This document shows, piece after piece, positions 24,803-33,238 of a stretch of 64,000 nucleotides of DNA. Made by a program: the position numbers and the translations under genes. Numbering within the stretch: the first letter of the stretch is position 1; each line of letters starts with the position of its first letter. Below the pieces are notes generated by a model. The model was not told the DNA's origin and made no database searches. It saw nothing but the letters and a program-made list of their open reading frames with translations. The stretch is from Acidiferrobacterales bacterium (GTDB taxonomy: Bacteria; Pseudomonadota; Gammaproteobacteria; Arenicellales; JAJDZL01). The stretch is taken from NCBI GenBank assembly GCA_028820695.1, contig JAPPIB010000057.1, positions 46,800 to 110,799 of the forward strand. Reading direction: 5' to 3'.

Positions 24803-24888
24803 GGTGCGCGCCCATGAATTTCCCATTCGGGTTTTCCGGCTCAGCCCGCGTCGGCTGAAGACATCAATTCTTTGGATGCCGACAGCCC

Positions 24889-26511
24889 TCAGTCGATGAC
24901 TTCCGGCCGCACTTCGACCAAAGTCGGTCGATTCGACCTGAATCCCTCTTGCATGATCTGAGGCAGATCACGCAATCGCTCCAGCCGCAGTGCGCTGCAG
25001 CCAAACCCTTGCGCGACCGAGATGAAGTCGGGCATCTTGAGGTCAACACCGATCAGTGGAATTTCCGACTGTCTGAAATTGTCTCGAATTTCTCCATAAC
25101 CCTCGTTGTTCCACAATAACACGACGATCGGCAACTGATGTTCGACTGCGGTGGCGAGTTCCTGAATCGAGAACATGAGCCCACCGTCGCCCGCGACGCA
25201 TACGATGGGACTGTCAGGCCGTCCTATCTTTGCGCCGATCGCCGCAGGCAGCGCATATCCAAGAGTTCCGTAACCGGTCGTGGATGTCAGATAGGTACGA
25301 GGCAGTCTGGCTCGATAACAGTAGTTTCCGCTGTAGACCAGTTGCGTCGAGTCAGCGGTGACGATGCCATCATCCGGCAGTGCGCTTCGAATGGCATCCC
25401 AGACCTCAAGATGCAACGGTGTATTTTCATACCAATGAGGTCGTGTGCGCTGCAAAAGATCCTGAACAAGTTGCGCCTTCTCATCCCGGACTCGTTGCGA
25501 ACCGTCGCCGGCCAAAGGGAGGAGTTGTTCGGCCAGCTGTCCCAATGCGTGTCGGGCATCGCCGACAATGCCCAGTTCAGGCATGGCGTTGCGGTAGAGT
25601 TGTCCGCGGTCGAGATCAATTCGGATCAGGCTCCCGTCAAATCTGATGTCGCCGCCGCGACTCCAGATGTCGGTTTCCGACAAGTGCGTTCCGACGGCAA
25701 GCACAACATCCGACTGCTGAAGAAAATCAAGAACCGGCGGGTGCAGGAGGTTGGCGCCCAGACTCAGCGGATGGTCTTCGGAAATCACCCCTTTGGCTGA
25801 AAATGTCGTGACAACCGGTGAATTCAGAAGTTTGACGAGTCGTTCGGCTTCAACCGATGCGTTGATCGCCCCACCTCCCAAAATGACCGCTGGATTGGCC
25901 GCCTCGCTTAAGAGTGCCGCGGCCTGTTCGAGAACCTGCCCCGGTGCGTTGGGTGCGATCAGTCTGGAAGCCGCAGATGGTTGCCAGCTGACCGGCTGCC
26001 CGATCAGGTCAATCGGTATCTCAATGTGCACCGGCCGCGGTCGAGATGTGTCGTACACCGAATAGGCCCGAGCGATCAGTTCGGGCAGGGAATCGACATC
26101 GAGCACCGTATGGCTGAATTCGGTGAAGTGTTCAGTGAGAGCCTGCTGTCCCGGAACCTCATGCAGATCGCCTTGGCCCATGCCAAGACTGGCTGTCCTG
26201 TTGACACTTGAGATCACCAGCATTGGTACCGAGTCGGAATAAGCCTGTGCGATGGCTGTTGCCGCGTTGGTCACGCCCGGGCCGGTGATCAGGCAGCAGA
26301 CACCAACCCTGCCCGTGGCACGGGCGTAGCCGTCGGCCATGAATCCAGCGGACTGCTCGTGTCGAGGCGTGATATGTTGAATTCCAGCCTCGCTGATACC
26401 GCGATAAAGTTCAAGCGTATGCACGCCGGGAATTCCGAATACAACGTCCGTGCCATACTTTCGCACCAGCCGCATCAGTGCTGTGCCGCATGTCAGAGAT
26501 TGATCAGCCAT
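24889..26511 (-). CDS. TPP-dependent decarboxylase, AruI-like
   Basis: Acetolactate-synthase-like TPP enzyme of 540 aa. The N-terminal SLTCGTALMRLVRKYG and FGIPGVHTLELYRG segments match the pattern I know from 5-guanidino-2-oxopentanoate decarboxylase (AruI) of the arginine transaminase pathway. Seen: the catalytic Glu in RHEQSAGFMADGYAR, the IEIPIDLIGQPV joint, and the TPP-binding motif starting GDGGLMFS and closing in WNNEGYG. The frame extends to 26598 but the ATG at 26511 fits the family start. The expected AruH aminotransferase is not nearby, so the substrate assignment is tentative; a general acetolactate-synthase-like role is the alternative. Upstream lies an MFS transporter on the same strand. 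Confidence 0.78.
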   Translation of the reverse strand: MADQSLTCGTALMRLVRKYGTDVVFGIPGVHTLELYRGISEAGIQHITPRHEQSAGFMADGYARATGRVGVCCLITGPGVTNAATAIAQAYSDSVPMLVISSVNRTASLGMGQGDLHEVPGQQALTEHFTEFSHTVLDVDSLPELIARAYSVYDTSRPRPVHIEIPIDLIGQPVSWQPSAASRLIAPNAPGQVLEQAAALLSEAANPAVILGGGAINASVEAERLVKLLNSPVVTTFSAKGVISEDHPLSLGANLLHPPVLDFLQQSDVVLAVGTHLSETDIWSRGGDIRFDGSLIRIDLDRGQLYRNAMPELGIVGDARHALGQLAEQLLPLAGDGSQRVRDEKAQLVQDLLQRTRPHWYENTPLHLEVWDAIRSALPDDGIVTADSTQLVYSGNYCYRARLPRTYLTSTTGYGTLGYALPAAIGAKIGRPDSPIVCVAGDGGLMFSIQELATAVEHQLPIVVLLWNNEGYGEIRDNFRQSEIPLIGVDLKMPDFISVAQGFGCSALRLERLRDLPQIMQEGFRSNRPTLVEVRPEVID

Positions 26512-26594
26512 GACAGAAATGGTCCTGTGATGCGGGTCTTGCGACCGAGATTGCAGTGTCTGTTGTGACGATTGATCTGCGCATGGGTCGCGCG

Positions 26595-27821
26595 TCACTT
26601 GCGTTGGGAGGCTACAGCTGTCCCGTGTCTGCGCAAGGCAGCGGGGGTGACGACGGTAGCGATGGACAGCAGGGCGATCACGCCCGCACCCCAGAATATA
26701 GAATAAGGATCACCGAGATCGAGCAGGAATCCGAACAGGGGCGGCCCGATAATTCCGCCGGCGTTGAAGCCTGTTGTCACCGTCCCGAACACCTTGCCCA
26801 TATCCTTTGCAGGGGCCAGTTGCGAGATGATCACGTCCCGGGACGGCGCAATGAAACCGTAGAACAGCCCCGCGATCACCATCGGTATGGTCAGCGCCCA
26901 CAAAGGCATCGGCACAAATGTTATGAAGAACATGCAGGCGGCGACGCCAATGAAACAATGGGTGACAACAAGGTCGTGCCGAACCCAGCGATGTGCGAAA
27001 AATCCGGCCGATAGGATGCCGATCGCATCGGCCAGCAGAAACAGCCAGATCACAACTCCGGCGTGTGCCAGCGGGGATGCATAGATTTCTGTGAATGCGG
27101 ACACTGAGAAGTCATACAGCCCCGTACTGCTCATTGCATAACCCAGGAAAAACAGCCATCCAAGCAGGATCGAAGGGCTGAGCAGGAGACGAATGCTGCT
27201 TTTGCGATTGTCAGTGACGGGCTGTGAATCGGTGATCGAGGGGATATCAACACTGCGAAACCCGATAAACAGGCACAGCACAAGCACCAATCCAAGGACG
27301 CCGCACAGCATCAGGGCGTGGTTCCACTCAACCCCCAGGGTGATCAGTACGATCACAACCGGTGCTGAGGCGCTGCCCATCTGACCGCAGAAGGTATGGA
27401 TCGAGAAGGCCTTTCCCAAGCTTGACTTGTTGACCGAGCGAGTCAGGATTGAGTAATCGCATGGGTGATAGACAGCATTGGCAATCCCCGCAATCCCCAT
27501 CAGGATCAGATATGCAAAATAGGTATGGAATACTCCGAACAGGACCAGGACGAACGACTCCACAGCAACGCCGGCGATCAAGATCAGCCGGGCTCCATAG
27601 CGATCGACAATGAATCCGATCGGAGTCTGGCAAATCAAGGTTGCGCCACTGAACACCGCGTAGCCGATTCCCAGTTCCGTGTAACCGATTCCATACACAT
27701 CGTAAAGAATCGGAAACATCAGCGGCAGCACGAGAAAATAGAAATGCGAGAAGAAATGCGCGGCTCCGACAACGCCGACGATCTTTCGTTCGCGCGCGTC
27801 CATGTTGCGTTTTGCGTTCAT
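26595..27821 (-). CDS. MFS transporter
   Basis: 408 aa with about twelve hydrophobic segments and the MFS motif-A-like loop DRYGARL after the second helix. The N-terminus MNAKRNMDARERKIVGVVGAAHF leads directly into helix 1. The substrate is unknown; pairing with the AruI-like enzyme 83 bases downstream suggests import or export of a keto or amino acid, but that is only context. It lies 18 bases after the GTPase stop on the same strand. Confidence 0.87.
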   Translation of the reverse strand: MNAKRNMDARERKIVGVVGAAHFFSHFYFLVLPLMFPILYDVYGIGYTELGIGYAVFSGATLICQTPIGFIVDRYGARLILIAGVAVESFVLVLFGVFHTYFAYLILMGIAGIANAVYHPCDYSILTRSVNKSSLGKAFSIHTFCGQMGSASAPVVIVLITLGVEWNHALMLCGVLGLVLVLCLFIGFRSVDIPSITDSQPVTDNRKSSIRLLLSPSILLGWLFFLGYAMSSTGLYDFSVSAFTEIYASPLAHAGVVIWLFLLADAIGILSAGFFAHRWVRHDLVVTHCFIGVAACMFFITFVPMPLWALTIPMVIAGLFYGFIAPSRDVIISQLAPAKDMGKVFGTVTTGFNAGGIIGPPLFGFLLDLGDPYSIFWGAGVIALLSIATVVTPAALRRHGTAVASQRK

Positions 27822-27839
27822 GCGAACCCCGCTTCCTGT

Positions 27840-28865
27840 CTACTTGACGTGGAGCTCGACAATATCGAGATCGTGAAGAATGTGGTCGGGTCCGACCTGC
27901 TGCCCGTCGAACACATGCGCCCCCCAGACTTTCGCAAATCGAAACGACTGAGCGAATTCCTTGTGAACCTGCCGCGCGACATCGGCCACCGTACCGCCAG
28001 AGATCAGTGTGAACGGTCGCTCGGTATCTGCAGGTTTGCCCGGAACCTTGGTATAAACCCTGACAATCTTCATTTTCTCAAACAGCATGCGCGACAGCGC
28101 GTCGAGATTTCTCCCGGTCAGTGCGGATATCGCAATCGATGGAAAGCCGTGACTCACAAGTTCGTTGAGTGCGTCGAGTTCTTCCGAACTGTCCGCCAGA
28201 TCGATTTTGTTGGCAACCAGTATGGTTGGGAGCTCGATACGGAATGGATCGTCAAAGTCATCGTCCTGTTGCGGAACATCATCCTGCGCGTCCTCGAACC
28301 TGTCATTGAGGCAGATTTTTTTGCTGTTCAGCTGTGTGATGACATGCTGAATGTGATCGATACACTCCGGGTTGGTGATATCGATGATCAACAAAGCCGC
28401 GTCCGCTGGCTGGAGTGAATTGACAATCCATGGTTCGAAGAAGTCTTCGGAAATCGGCGGCAGGTCGATCAGTTGAATATAGATGTCCTCATACGGCATC
28501 ATGCCCGGCAGCGGCAACTGTGTGGTAAATGGGTACGGTCCCACTTCCGATCTTGCGCCCGTCATAACATGGTGCAGCTGGGATTTTCCCGAATTCGGCG
28601 GCCCCAAAAGAGCAATTTGCGCTGCACCTTCCGGTCTTACCGAATACGATGGCCCGGTTCGGGCACCGCTTTTCCTAGGCGCGGCCAGCTCGTCGGTGAG
28701 CTGCTTGATCCGGGTCTTGATGTCACGCTGCAGGTGTTCGGTGCCCTTGTGCTTCGGGATGGTCCGAAGCATCTCCTTGAGACACTGCAGCCGGTCAGTC
28801 GGCTCGCGCGCATCGCGGAATGCCTGTTCGGCCTTCTTATACTCGGCTGTTACGTTCGTCGGCAT
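27840..28865 (-). CDS. DRG/Obg-like GTPase with C-terminal TGS domain
   Basis: Predicted translation-factor-class GTPase of 341 aa. Order: an N-terminal helical region rich in Lys and Arg (about 1-75), a G domain from about 80 to 265 with G1 GPPNSGKS, a G3 of DLPPI in place of DxPG, G4 NKID and G5-like ISALTG, then a TGS-like domain that ends in GPDHILHDLDIVELH. This layout is that of DRG proteins and their archaeal relatives; it is not Obg, YchF or HflX. An unusual acidic run (DDVPQQDDDFDDP) sits inside the G domain. Divergent from the LysW operon. Confidence 0.8.
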   Translation of the reverse strand: MPTNVTAEYKKAEQAFRDAREPTDRLQCLKEMLRTIPKHKGTEHLQRDIKTRIKQLTDELAAPRKSGARTGPSYSVRPEGAAQIALLGPPNSGKSQLHHVMTGARSEVGPYPFTTQLPLPGMMPYEDIYIQLIDLPPISEDFFEPWIVNSLQPADAALLIIDITNPECIDHIQHVITQLNSKKICLNDRFEDAQDDVPQQDDDFDDPFRIELPTILVANKIDLADSSEELDALNELVSHGFPSIAISALTGRNLDALSRMLFEKMKIVRVYTKVPGKPADTERPFTLISGGTVADVARQVHKEFAQSFRFAKVWGAHVFDGQQVGPDHILHDLDIVELHVK

Positions 28866-28898
28866 GGAATGATTTCAAGGTGCCTGTCTGTATACTTC

Positions 28899-28904
28899 TA
28901 TAAT
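28899..28904 (+). promoter_or_regulatory. Candidate -10 box of the LysW operon
   Basis: A perfect TATAAT, 51 bases before the SDR gene, in the 90-base gap between the divergent GTPase and SDR genes. It would give a leader of about 45 bases. No convincing -35 box is visible, so an activator or weak promoter is possible. Confidence 0.35.
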
Positions 28905-28955
28905 ACTCTGCCATCATGGTTTTCCGACCAATTGCCGCAGATTGCATTATCTCAA

Positions 28956-29648
28956 ATGGCTGACAAGGTATTTCTGATTACCGGTGCTTCCAGTGGAATC
29001 GGCGCAGCGACAGCCCGAGCGGCGTCACGGCGCGGATTTCGAGTTGTCCTCGCTGCGCGCAGACGGCAAAAGCTCGATCAGCTGGCTGAGGAACTCGGTG
29101 GATCGGAACGTGCCCTTGCGGTGCAGTGTGACGTTACCCAATGGAATGAACAGCAGGAAATGATCGGTTGCACACTCGACCGGTTCGGACAGATTGATGT
29201 CATTTTGGCGAACGCAGGCATCTACCGGTCCGGCGGCGGGTTTGTGGAAGGCAACCCGGATCATTGGAAGGAAATGATCCTGACGAACGTCTACGGTGCC
29301 GGATTGACGCTGAGAGCCGGACTGGTGGCGCTGAAACGGACCAAAGGTCACATCCTGTTGCTCGGCTCCGCCGCCGGCCGCCGGCCCATTGCAGGATCAA
29401 TGTACGGCGCGACCAAGTGGGCGGTGACCGCAATGGGTCAGAATCTGAGAGAGGAGCTTCGCGGGACTGGCATCCGGGTCACGCTTGTGGAACCCGGTGT
29501 GACCAATACGGAACTTTTTTCCCAGGCCAGGCCGAATGCCATGGAAGTCGAGGATGTCGCCAACGCAATTCTGTTCGCAGTCGAGCAGCATCCCCGGGTG
29601 GACATGCATGAGATACTGATGTATCCCACACCCGAACAGGAATCGTAG
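28956..29648 (+). CDS. Short-chain dehydrogenase/reductase
   Basis: Classical SDR, 230 aa from the ATG at 28956. Seen: the nucleotide motif TGASSGIG near residues 9-16, an Arg-rich AARRR that favours NADP, the NAG motif in LANAGIY, catalytic Ser in LLGSAAG and the YGATK catalytic pair. The open frame continues upstream to 28473, antisense to the GTPase gene, and that part is not coding. It ends 37 bases before lysW on the same strand, so it may act on a substrate or product of the carrier pathway; no such step is known in lysine or arginine synthesis. Confidence 0.88.
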   Translation: MADKVFLITGASSGIGAATARAASRRGFRVVLAARRRQKLDQLAEELGGSERALAVQCDVTQWNEQQEMIGCTLDRFGQIDVILANAGIYRSGGGFVEGNPDHWKEMILTNVYGAGLTLRAGLVALKRTKGHILLLGSAAGRRPIAGSMYGATKWAVTAMGQNLREELRGTGIRVTLVEPGVTNTELFSQARPNAMEVEDVANAILFAVEQHPRVDMHEILMYPTPEQES

Positions 29649-29685
29649 CGGGCCTGAAATACCGGGGTTTACAGGGAGAGACAAT

Positions 29686-29850
29686 ATGGCGGAATGTCCC
29701 GTTTGCGCGCTGGCAATTGAGTTCGAGCAGGATACGATCACGGGCGAGCTCATCGAGTGTGATGACTGCGGTGCCGAGCTGGAAGTGGTCAGCATTGATC
29801 CGGATGCAGTGGCCGAGGCGCCGGAGACGGATGAGGATTGGGGTCAGTGA
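29686..29850 (+). CDS. lysW: LysW-type amino-group carrier protein
   Basis: 54-residue acidic zinc-ribbon protein. Two CxxC pairs (C4/C7 and C25/C28) bind zinc, the IECDDCGAELEVV strand is typical, and a flexible tail ends in DEDWGQ. In the known pathway LysX joins the alpha-amino group of 2-aminoadipate or glutamate to the gamma-carboxyl of a C-terminal Glu (EDWGE). The intermediate then stays attached while LysZ, LysY and LysJ act. Here the last codon is CAG (29845-29847), giving Gln. That residue cannot be ligated without prior deamidation, unless the base is wrong. A good GGGAGAG site precedes the ATG. Length and neighbours make the assignment firm. Confidence 0.93.
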   Translation: MAECPVCALAIEFEQDTITGELIECDDCGAELEVVSIDPDAVAEAPETDEDWGQ

Positions 29851-29887
29851 GCGTCATCCAATCGATTTTGGCTGAAGAAAAGTTCAC

Positions 29888-30721
29888 GTGAAAGTCGGTT
29901 TTCTGCACTCGCTGATCCGGGTTGAGGAAAAACTGTTGCTCGCGGAGCTTCGCCGACAGTCCGCTGATGTGGAGATGCTCGATGACCGCAATCTGATTTT
30001 TGACCTGGAACGCTACCCGCGACCTGATGTCGTGCTGGAGCGGTGTATCAATCACTCGCGCGCGGTCTACAGCCTTAAGTTGCTTGAGAATGCCGGTATT
30101 CACTGCATCAACAGTTCGTCGGTTGCAGCCATCTGCGGCGACAAGATCGACACCTCAATACAGCTGGACCGGGCCGGTGTGCCGCAGCCCCGGATGTGTG
30201 TGGCCTATTCGACGCAATCCGCGCTCGATGCCATCGAGCAGATCGGTTACCCGGCAATACTCAAGCCGGTCGTCGGCTCGTGGGGCCGACTGCTCTCGAA
30301 AGTCAATGATCGCGAGGCGGCTGAAGCCATCGTCGAACACAAGGAGCGACTTGGCAGCTATCAGCATTCAATCTTCTATATTCAGGAATATATCGATAAG
30401 AATGGACGCGACATCCGCTCCTTCGTTGTGGGTGATGATTGCATTGCCGCCATCTACAGGGAGTCCGGACACTGGATTACAAACACGGCTCGCGGTGCGG
30501 TTGCATCAAACTGCCCGGTGACCGATGAGATCGCAAGCGTGTCCGCGGCGGCCGCGCGTGCGGTCGGTGGTGGTATCCTCGCAGTCGACCTGCTGGAGTC
30601 GGAACGCGGACTGCTCGTCAACGAAGTCAATTACACAATGGAGTTTCGCAATAGTATCGAGCCGACCGGTGTGAATATTCCCGAGAAGATTGTCGAATAT
30701 GTCATCTCCAGGAGCGGATAG
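29888..30721 (+). CDS. lysX: LysX-type ATP-grasp ligase (LysW-aminoadipate/glutamate ligase)
   Basis: Attaches the alpha-amino group of an acidic amino acid to the carrier C-terminus with ATP. 277 aa, GTG start. ATP-grasp features: [13 protein letters not shown] (ATP-binding Lys and glycine loop), [18 protein letters not shown], and the metal-binding [12 protein letters not shown]. The block HWITNTARG resembles Thermus LysX closely. Whether aminoadipate or glutamate is used cannot be decided from sequence alone. It lies 37 bases after lysW and 9 before lysY. Confidence 0.92.
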   Translation: MKVGFLHSLIRVEEKLLLAELRRQSADVEMLDDRNLIFDLERYPRPDVVLERCINHSRAVYSLKLLENAGIHCINSSSVAAICGDKIDTSIQLDRAGVPQPRMCVAYSTQSALDAIEQIGYPAILKPVVGSWGRLLSKVNDREAAEAIVEHKERLGSYQHSIFYIQEYIDKNGRDIRSFVVGDDCIAAIYRESGHWITNTARGAVASNCPVTDEIASVSAAAARAVGGGILAVDLLESERGLLVNEVNYTMEFRNSIEPTGVNIPEKIVEYVISRSG

Positions 30722-30730
30722 TCCAAGACC

Positions 30731-31761
30731 ATGATTCGCGCATCTGTCGTAGGCGGATCTCTGGCTACACAGGCGGCGAGCTGATCCGCCTGCTGTCGGG
30801 ACATGAGCACGTCGAGATCAGCCAGGTGGCATCCGCCAGTCGGGCCGGCCGGCCCGTGTATTCGGTCAATCCCAACCTGCGAAAATCCTCAGCCGTCAAG
30901 TTTTGCTCACCCGCAGAACTCACGCAGTGTGATGTACTGTTTTCATGCCTGCCACATGGTCAGACGATGAATCGAATTGACGACCTCAGGCGCCTTGCAC
31001 CGAAAGTCATTGATCTTGGGGGCGATTTCCGGTTTGCGGACGCGGTCGATTTCGAACGCTGGTACGGCAATCCACATGCCCGACCGGATATGCTCGGACT
31101 TTTCTGTTACGGCATCGCGGAGCTTCACCGGGAACGGATCGCCAACTCGGATCTCGTCGCCTGTGCCGGCTGCAATGCGACGGCGCTGATTCTCGGTGTA
31201 TTGCCGGTTGTGCGATCTTTTGATGTCCGGTCCATCGTCGCAGAAGCGAAAGTCGGGTCCAGCGAGGGCGGGAGTCAGTCGGGCGACGGCAGTCATCACC
31301 CGCTGCGACGCGGCGCAGTCCGATCCTACCGACCGGTGGGACATCGGCATACCGGTGAGATGATCCAGGAACTTGGGCTGGACCGGATCAGCTTTTCCGC
31401 CACCTCGATCGAGATGGTCAGAGGAGTTGCGGTTACCGCACATCTTTTTCTCGAAGGTCCCATCCCATCGGACAAAGAGCTCTGGAAAGCCTACCGCGGT
31501 CAATATGCGCATGAGCCGTTCGTGAGGATCGTCAGGGACCGCAGCGGGCTGCATCGTCTGCCGGAGCCGAAGCACCTTGCCGGCACCAATTATTGCGATG
31601 TGGGATTCGAATCGGATCCGCAAGGCGGCCGGGTCGTCGTCATCAGCGCACTGGACAACCTGATGAAAGGTGCCGCAGGACAGGCGGTACAGAATATGAA
31701 CATCATGTTTGGATTGCCCGAATCATCCGGACTTGAGTTCACAGGCCTGTTTCCGGTCTAG
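30731..31761 (+). CDS. lysY: LysY-type N-acyl-phosphate reductase, apparent frameshift near start
   Basis: NADPH-dependent reduction of the LysW-bound acyl phosphate to semialdehyde; paralogue of ArgC. The ATG at 30731 begins MIRASVVGGS, then the frame breaks. Removing two bases from TCTCT at 30758-30762 restores GYTGGELIRLL and the whole reductase, 342 aa, the normal length. Without correction the intact frame starts only at 30826 and lacks the dinucleotide-binding loop. The rest is well preserved: catalytic Cys147 in CAGCNATA, VGSSEGG-type loop, the LysY-like RGVAVTAHLF and the final YCDVGFE. So it is either a recent 2-base duplication or an assembly error. The intact neighbours favour error or very recent decay. 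Confidence 0.85.
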
Positions 31762-31778
31762 CTGTCGGTACGGTCGCA

Positions 31779-32417
31779 GTGTGTCGCCTGCTTTATCTGC
31801 ATGCCGGACATCCGGTCAGCATGAAGAGCCATCTGGAACGTTTTGCCCTGACGGCCAGGAACAGTCCGGAATACCAGGGACATGGATGGGGATGCGCGTG
31901 GCTGAATAAGGACCGGTGGGACTTCCATCACAGTCTCAAACCAATCTGGGAGGACGACTTTGAACAATTCATCGATTGCCGGTATTTTGTGGCCCACGCG
32001 CGAAGTGCCTACCGGAACGAGGGCATTGAGATCGCGAACAATATGCCGTTTACTGATGGTCATCGGGTGTTCATTTTCAACGGCGAGTTGCGCGGTGTGC
32101 GAATCAGGGAGGACGGTCGGATTGGCGCCGAGAAGGTTTTCAATTTTGTACGGCGTCACGACAGTGGTGACACTCTGTACGCAATCCGCGAGGCCGTCCG
32201 TCTGCTCAACAGCAAGACGAGATATGTCAGGGCCATGAATTTCATCATCGCGGATCGGGAAAATGGCTGGCTGAACAGTGAATACAATGAGTATTCCGAA
32301 TATTTCCAGATGCACGAGCTGCTGCAGGAAGACCTGCACATCATCAGTTCGGCGCCCTATGCGGGTGAGTCCGGCTGGACGGCAATTGACAATCACATCG
32401 TGCGGCGGATCCTGTAA
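31779..32417 (+). CDS. Class II glutamine amidotransferase-like Ntn amidohydrolase
   Basis: 212 aa, GTG start followed directly by Cys (MCRLLYLHAG), so Cys2 becomes the N-terminal nucleophile after Met removal. Other class II features: FVAHARSAY (Arg of the glutamine site), the oxyanion Asn-Gly in IFNGELRG, and an acidic RHDSGDTL. Relatives are YafJ and EgtC; EgtC hydrolyses a gamma-glutamyl amide in ergothioneine synthesis. It sits 17 bases after lysY and 2 before lysZ, inside the carrier operon, where known LysW operons have no such gene. I infer a role on the carrier's C-terminal Gln/Glu side chain: deamidation, product release, or both. No synthetase domain is fused. Confidence 0.85.
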   Translation: MCRLLYLHAGHPVSMKSHLERFALTARNSPEYQGHGWGCAWLNKDRWDFHHSLKPIWEDDFEQFIDCRYFVAHARSAYRNEGIEIANNMPFTDGHRVFIFNGELRGVRIREDGRIGAEKVFNFVRRHDSGDTLYAIREAVRLLNSKTRYVRAMNFIIADRENGWLNSEYNEYSEYFQMHELLQEDLHIISSAPYAGESGWTAIDNHIVRRIL

Positions 32418-32419
32418 GC

Positions 32420-33238
32420 ATGGCTGCACCCGCATCCGCTCTCAATCCCACCATCATCAAGGTTGGCGGCGGCTCGGCCATCAACCTTGAGGGGTTGGTC
32501 CGCGATCTGGCCGGGCAGACGGAACCGTTGATCATCGTGCTCGGTGCCAACGCATTGCGGGATGAGCTGGCCGGGAAACTCGGGACTCCGACCCAAGTGC
32601 TCCACTCGGTGTCCGGATACGATAGTGTTTATTCTGATCGAAACGCGATCGATGTGATCATGATGTCCTATTCAGGGCTTGCACGAAACCGGTTTGTTGA
32701 GACCTGTCAACGATACGGTGTCAATGCGTTTGGGATCAGCGGACTCGACGGACGCGTCATCGAAGGCGATCGCAACCGCGCAATCCGGGTGCGCGAAAAC
32801 GGCAAGACTCTGATCAAGCGCGACCTGTCAGGCAAACCGCGGCAGGTCGACAGTGAGTTGTTGAGGCTGCTGATTGGCCGCGGTCTGGTGCCGGTGCTGA
32901 GCATTCCGATCTCAGACGCGGACGGCACGGCGCTGAATGCGGACAATGACAATATCATCACGGTATTGCATCGAGATCTGCGATCAAAAAGGATTTTTCA
33001 GTTCATTGAGGCGCCGGGGTTGCTTGCCGACCCGACGGACCCGTCCACACTGATCCATAATGTCGATGCATCACGGATTCAGGAATACGAGGCGGCGGCG
33101 ACAGGTAGAATGAGAAGAAAACTGCTTGCCATCCGGCAACTGTTCGAGCAGGGGCCGACGCAAGTCGTCATTGCGGATGGACGCTCTGAAACCCCTTATC
33201 TGGACGCCATTGAAGGAAAGGGTACGATGATTCAGTGA
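32420..33238 (+). CDS. lysZ: LysZ-type kinase (LysW-bound aminoadipate/glutamate kinase)
   Basis: Amino-acid-kinase fold enzyme that phosphorylates the distal carboxyl of the LysW-bound substrate. 272 aa. Seen: first glycine loop IIKVGGG (K14, G16-G18), GISGLDGRVI, the nucleotide part SIPISDADGTALNADNDNI, and the C-terminal EGKGTMI. The second glycine-rich loop, HGG-type in NAGK and Thermus LysZ, reads V40-L41-G42-A43-N44 here, which is unusual for an active kinase. It starts 2 bases after the amidotransferase-like gene and overlaps lysJ by four bases. Confidence 0.9.
   Translation: MAAPASALNPTIIKVGGGSAINLEGLVRDLAGQTEPLIIVLGANALRDELAGKLGTPTQVLHSVSGYDSVYSDRNAIDVIMMSYSGLARNRFVETCQRYGVNAFGISGLDGRVIEGDRNRAIRVRENGKTLIKRDLSGKPRQVDSELLRLLIGRGLVPVLSIPISDADGTALNADNDNIITVLHRDLRSKRIFQFIEAPGLLADPTDPSTLIHNVDASRIQEYEAAATGRMRRKLLAIRQLFEQGPTQVVIADGRSETPYLDAIEGKGTMIQ

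Noticed and set aside
27465..28418. 317-codon open frame on the plus strand
   Set aside because: Runs antisense across both the MFS and GTPase genes, and no protein family is recognisable.
28473..28955. Upstream extension of the SDR frame by 161 codons
   Set aside because: This part is antisense to the GTPase gene; the SDR fold starts right at the ATG at 28956.
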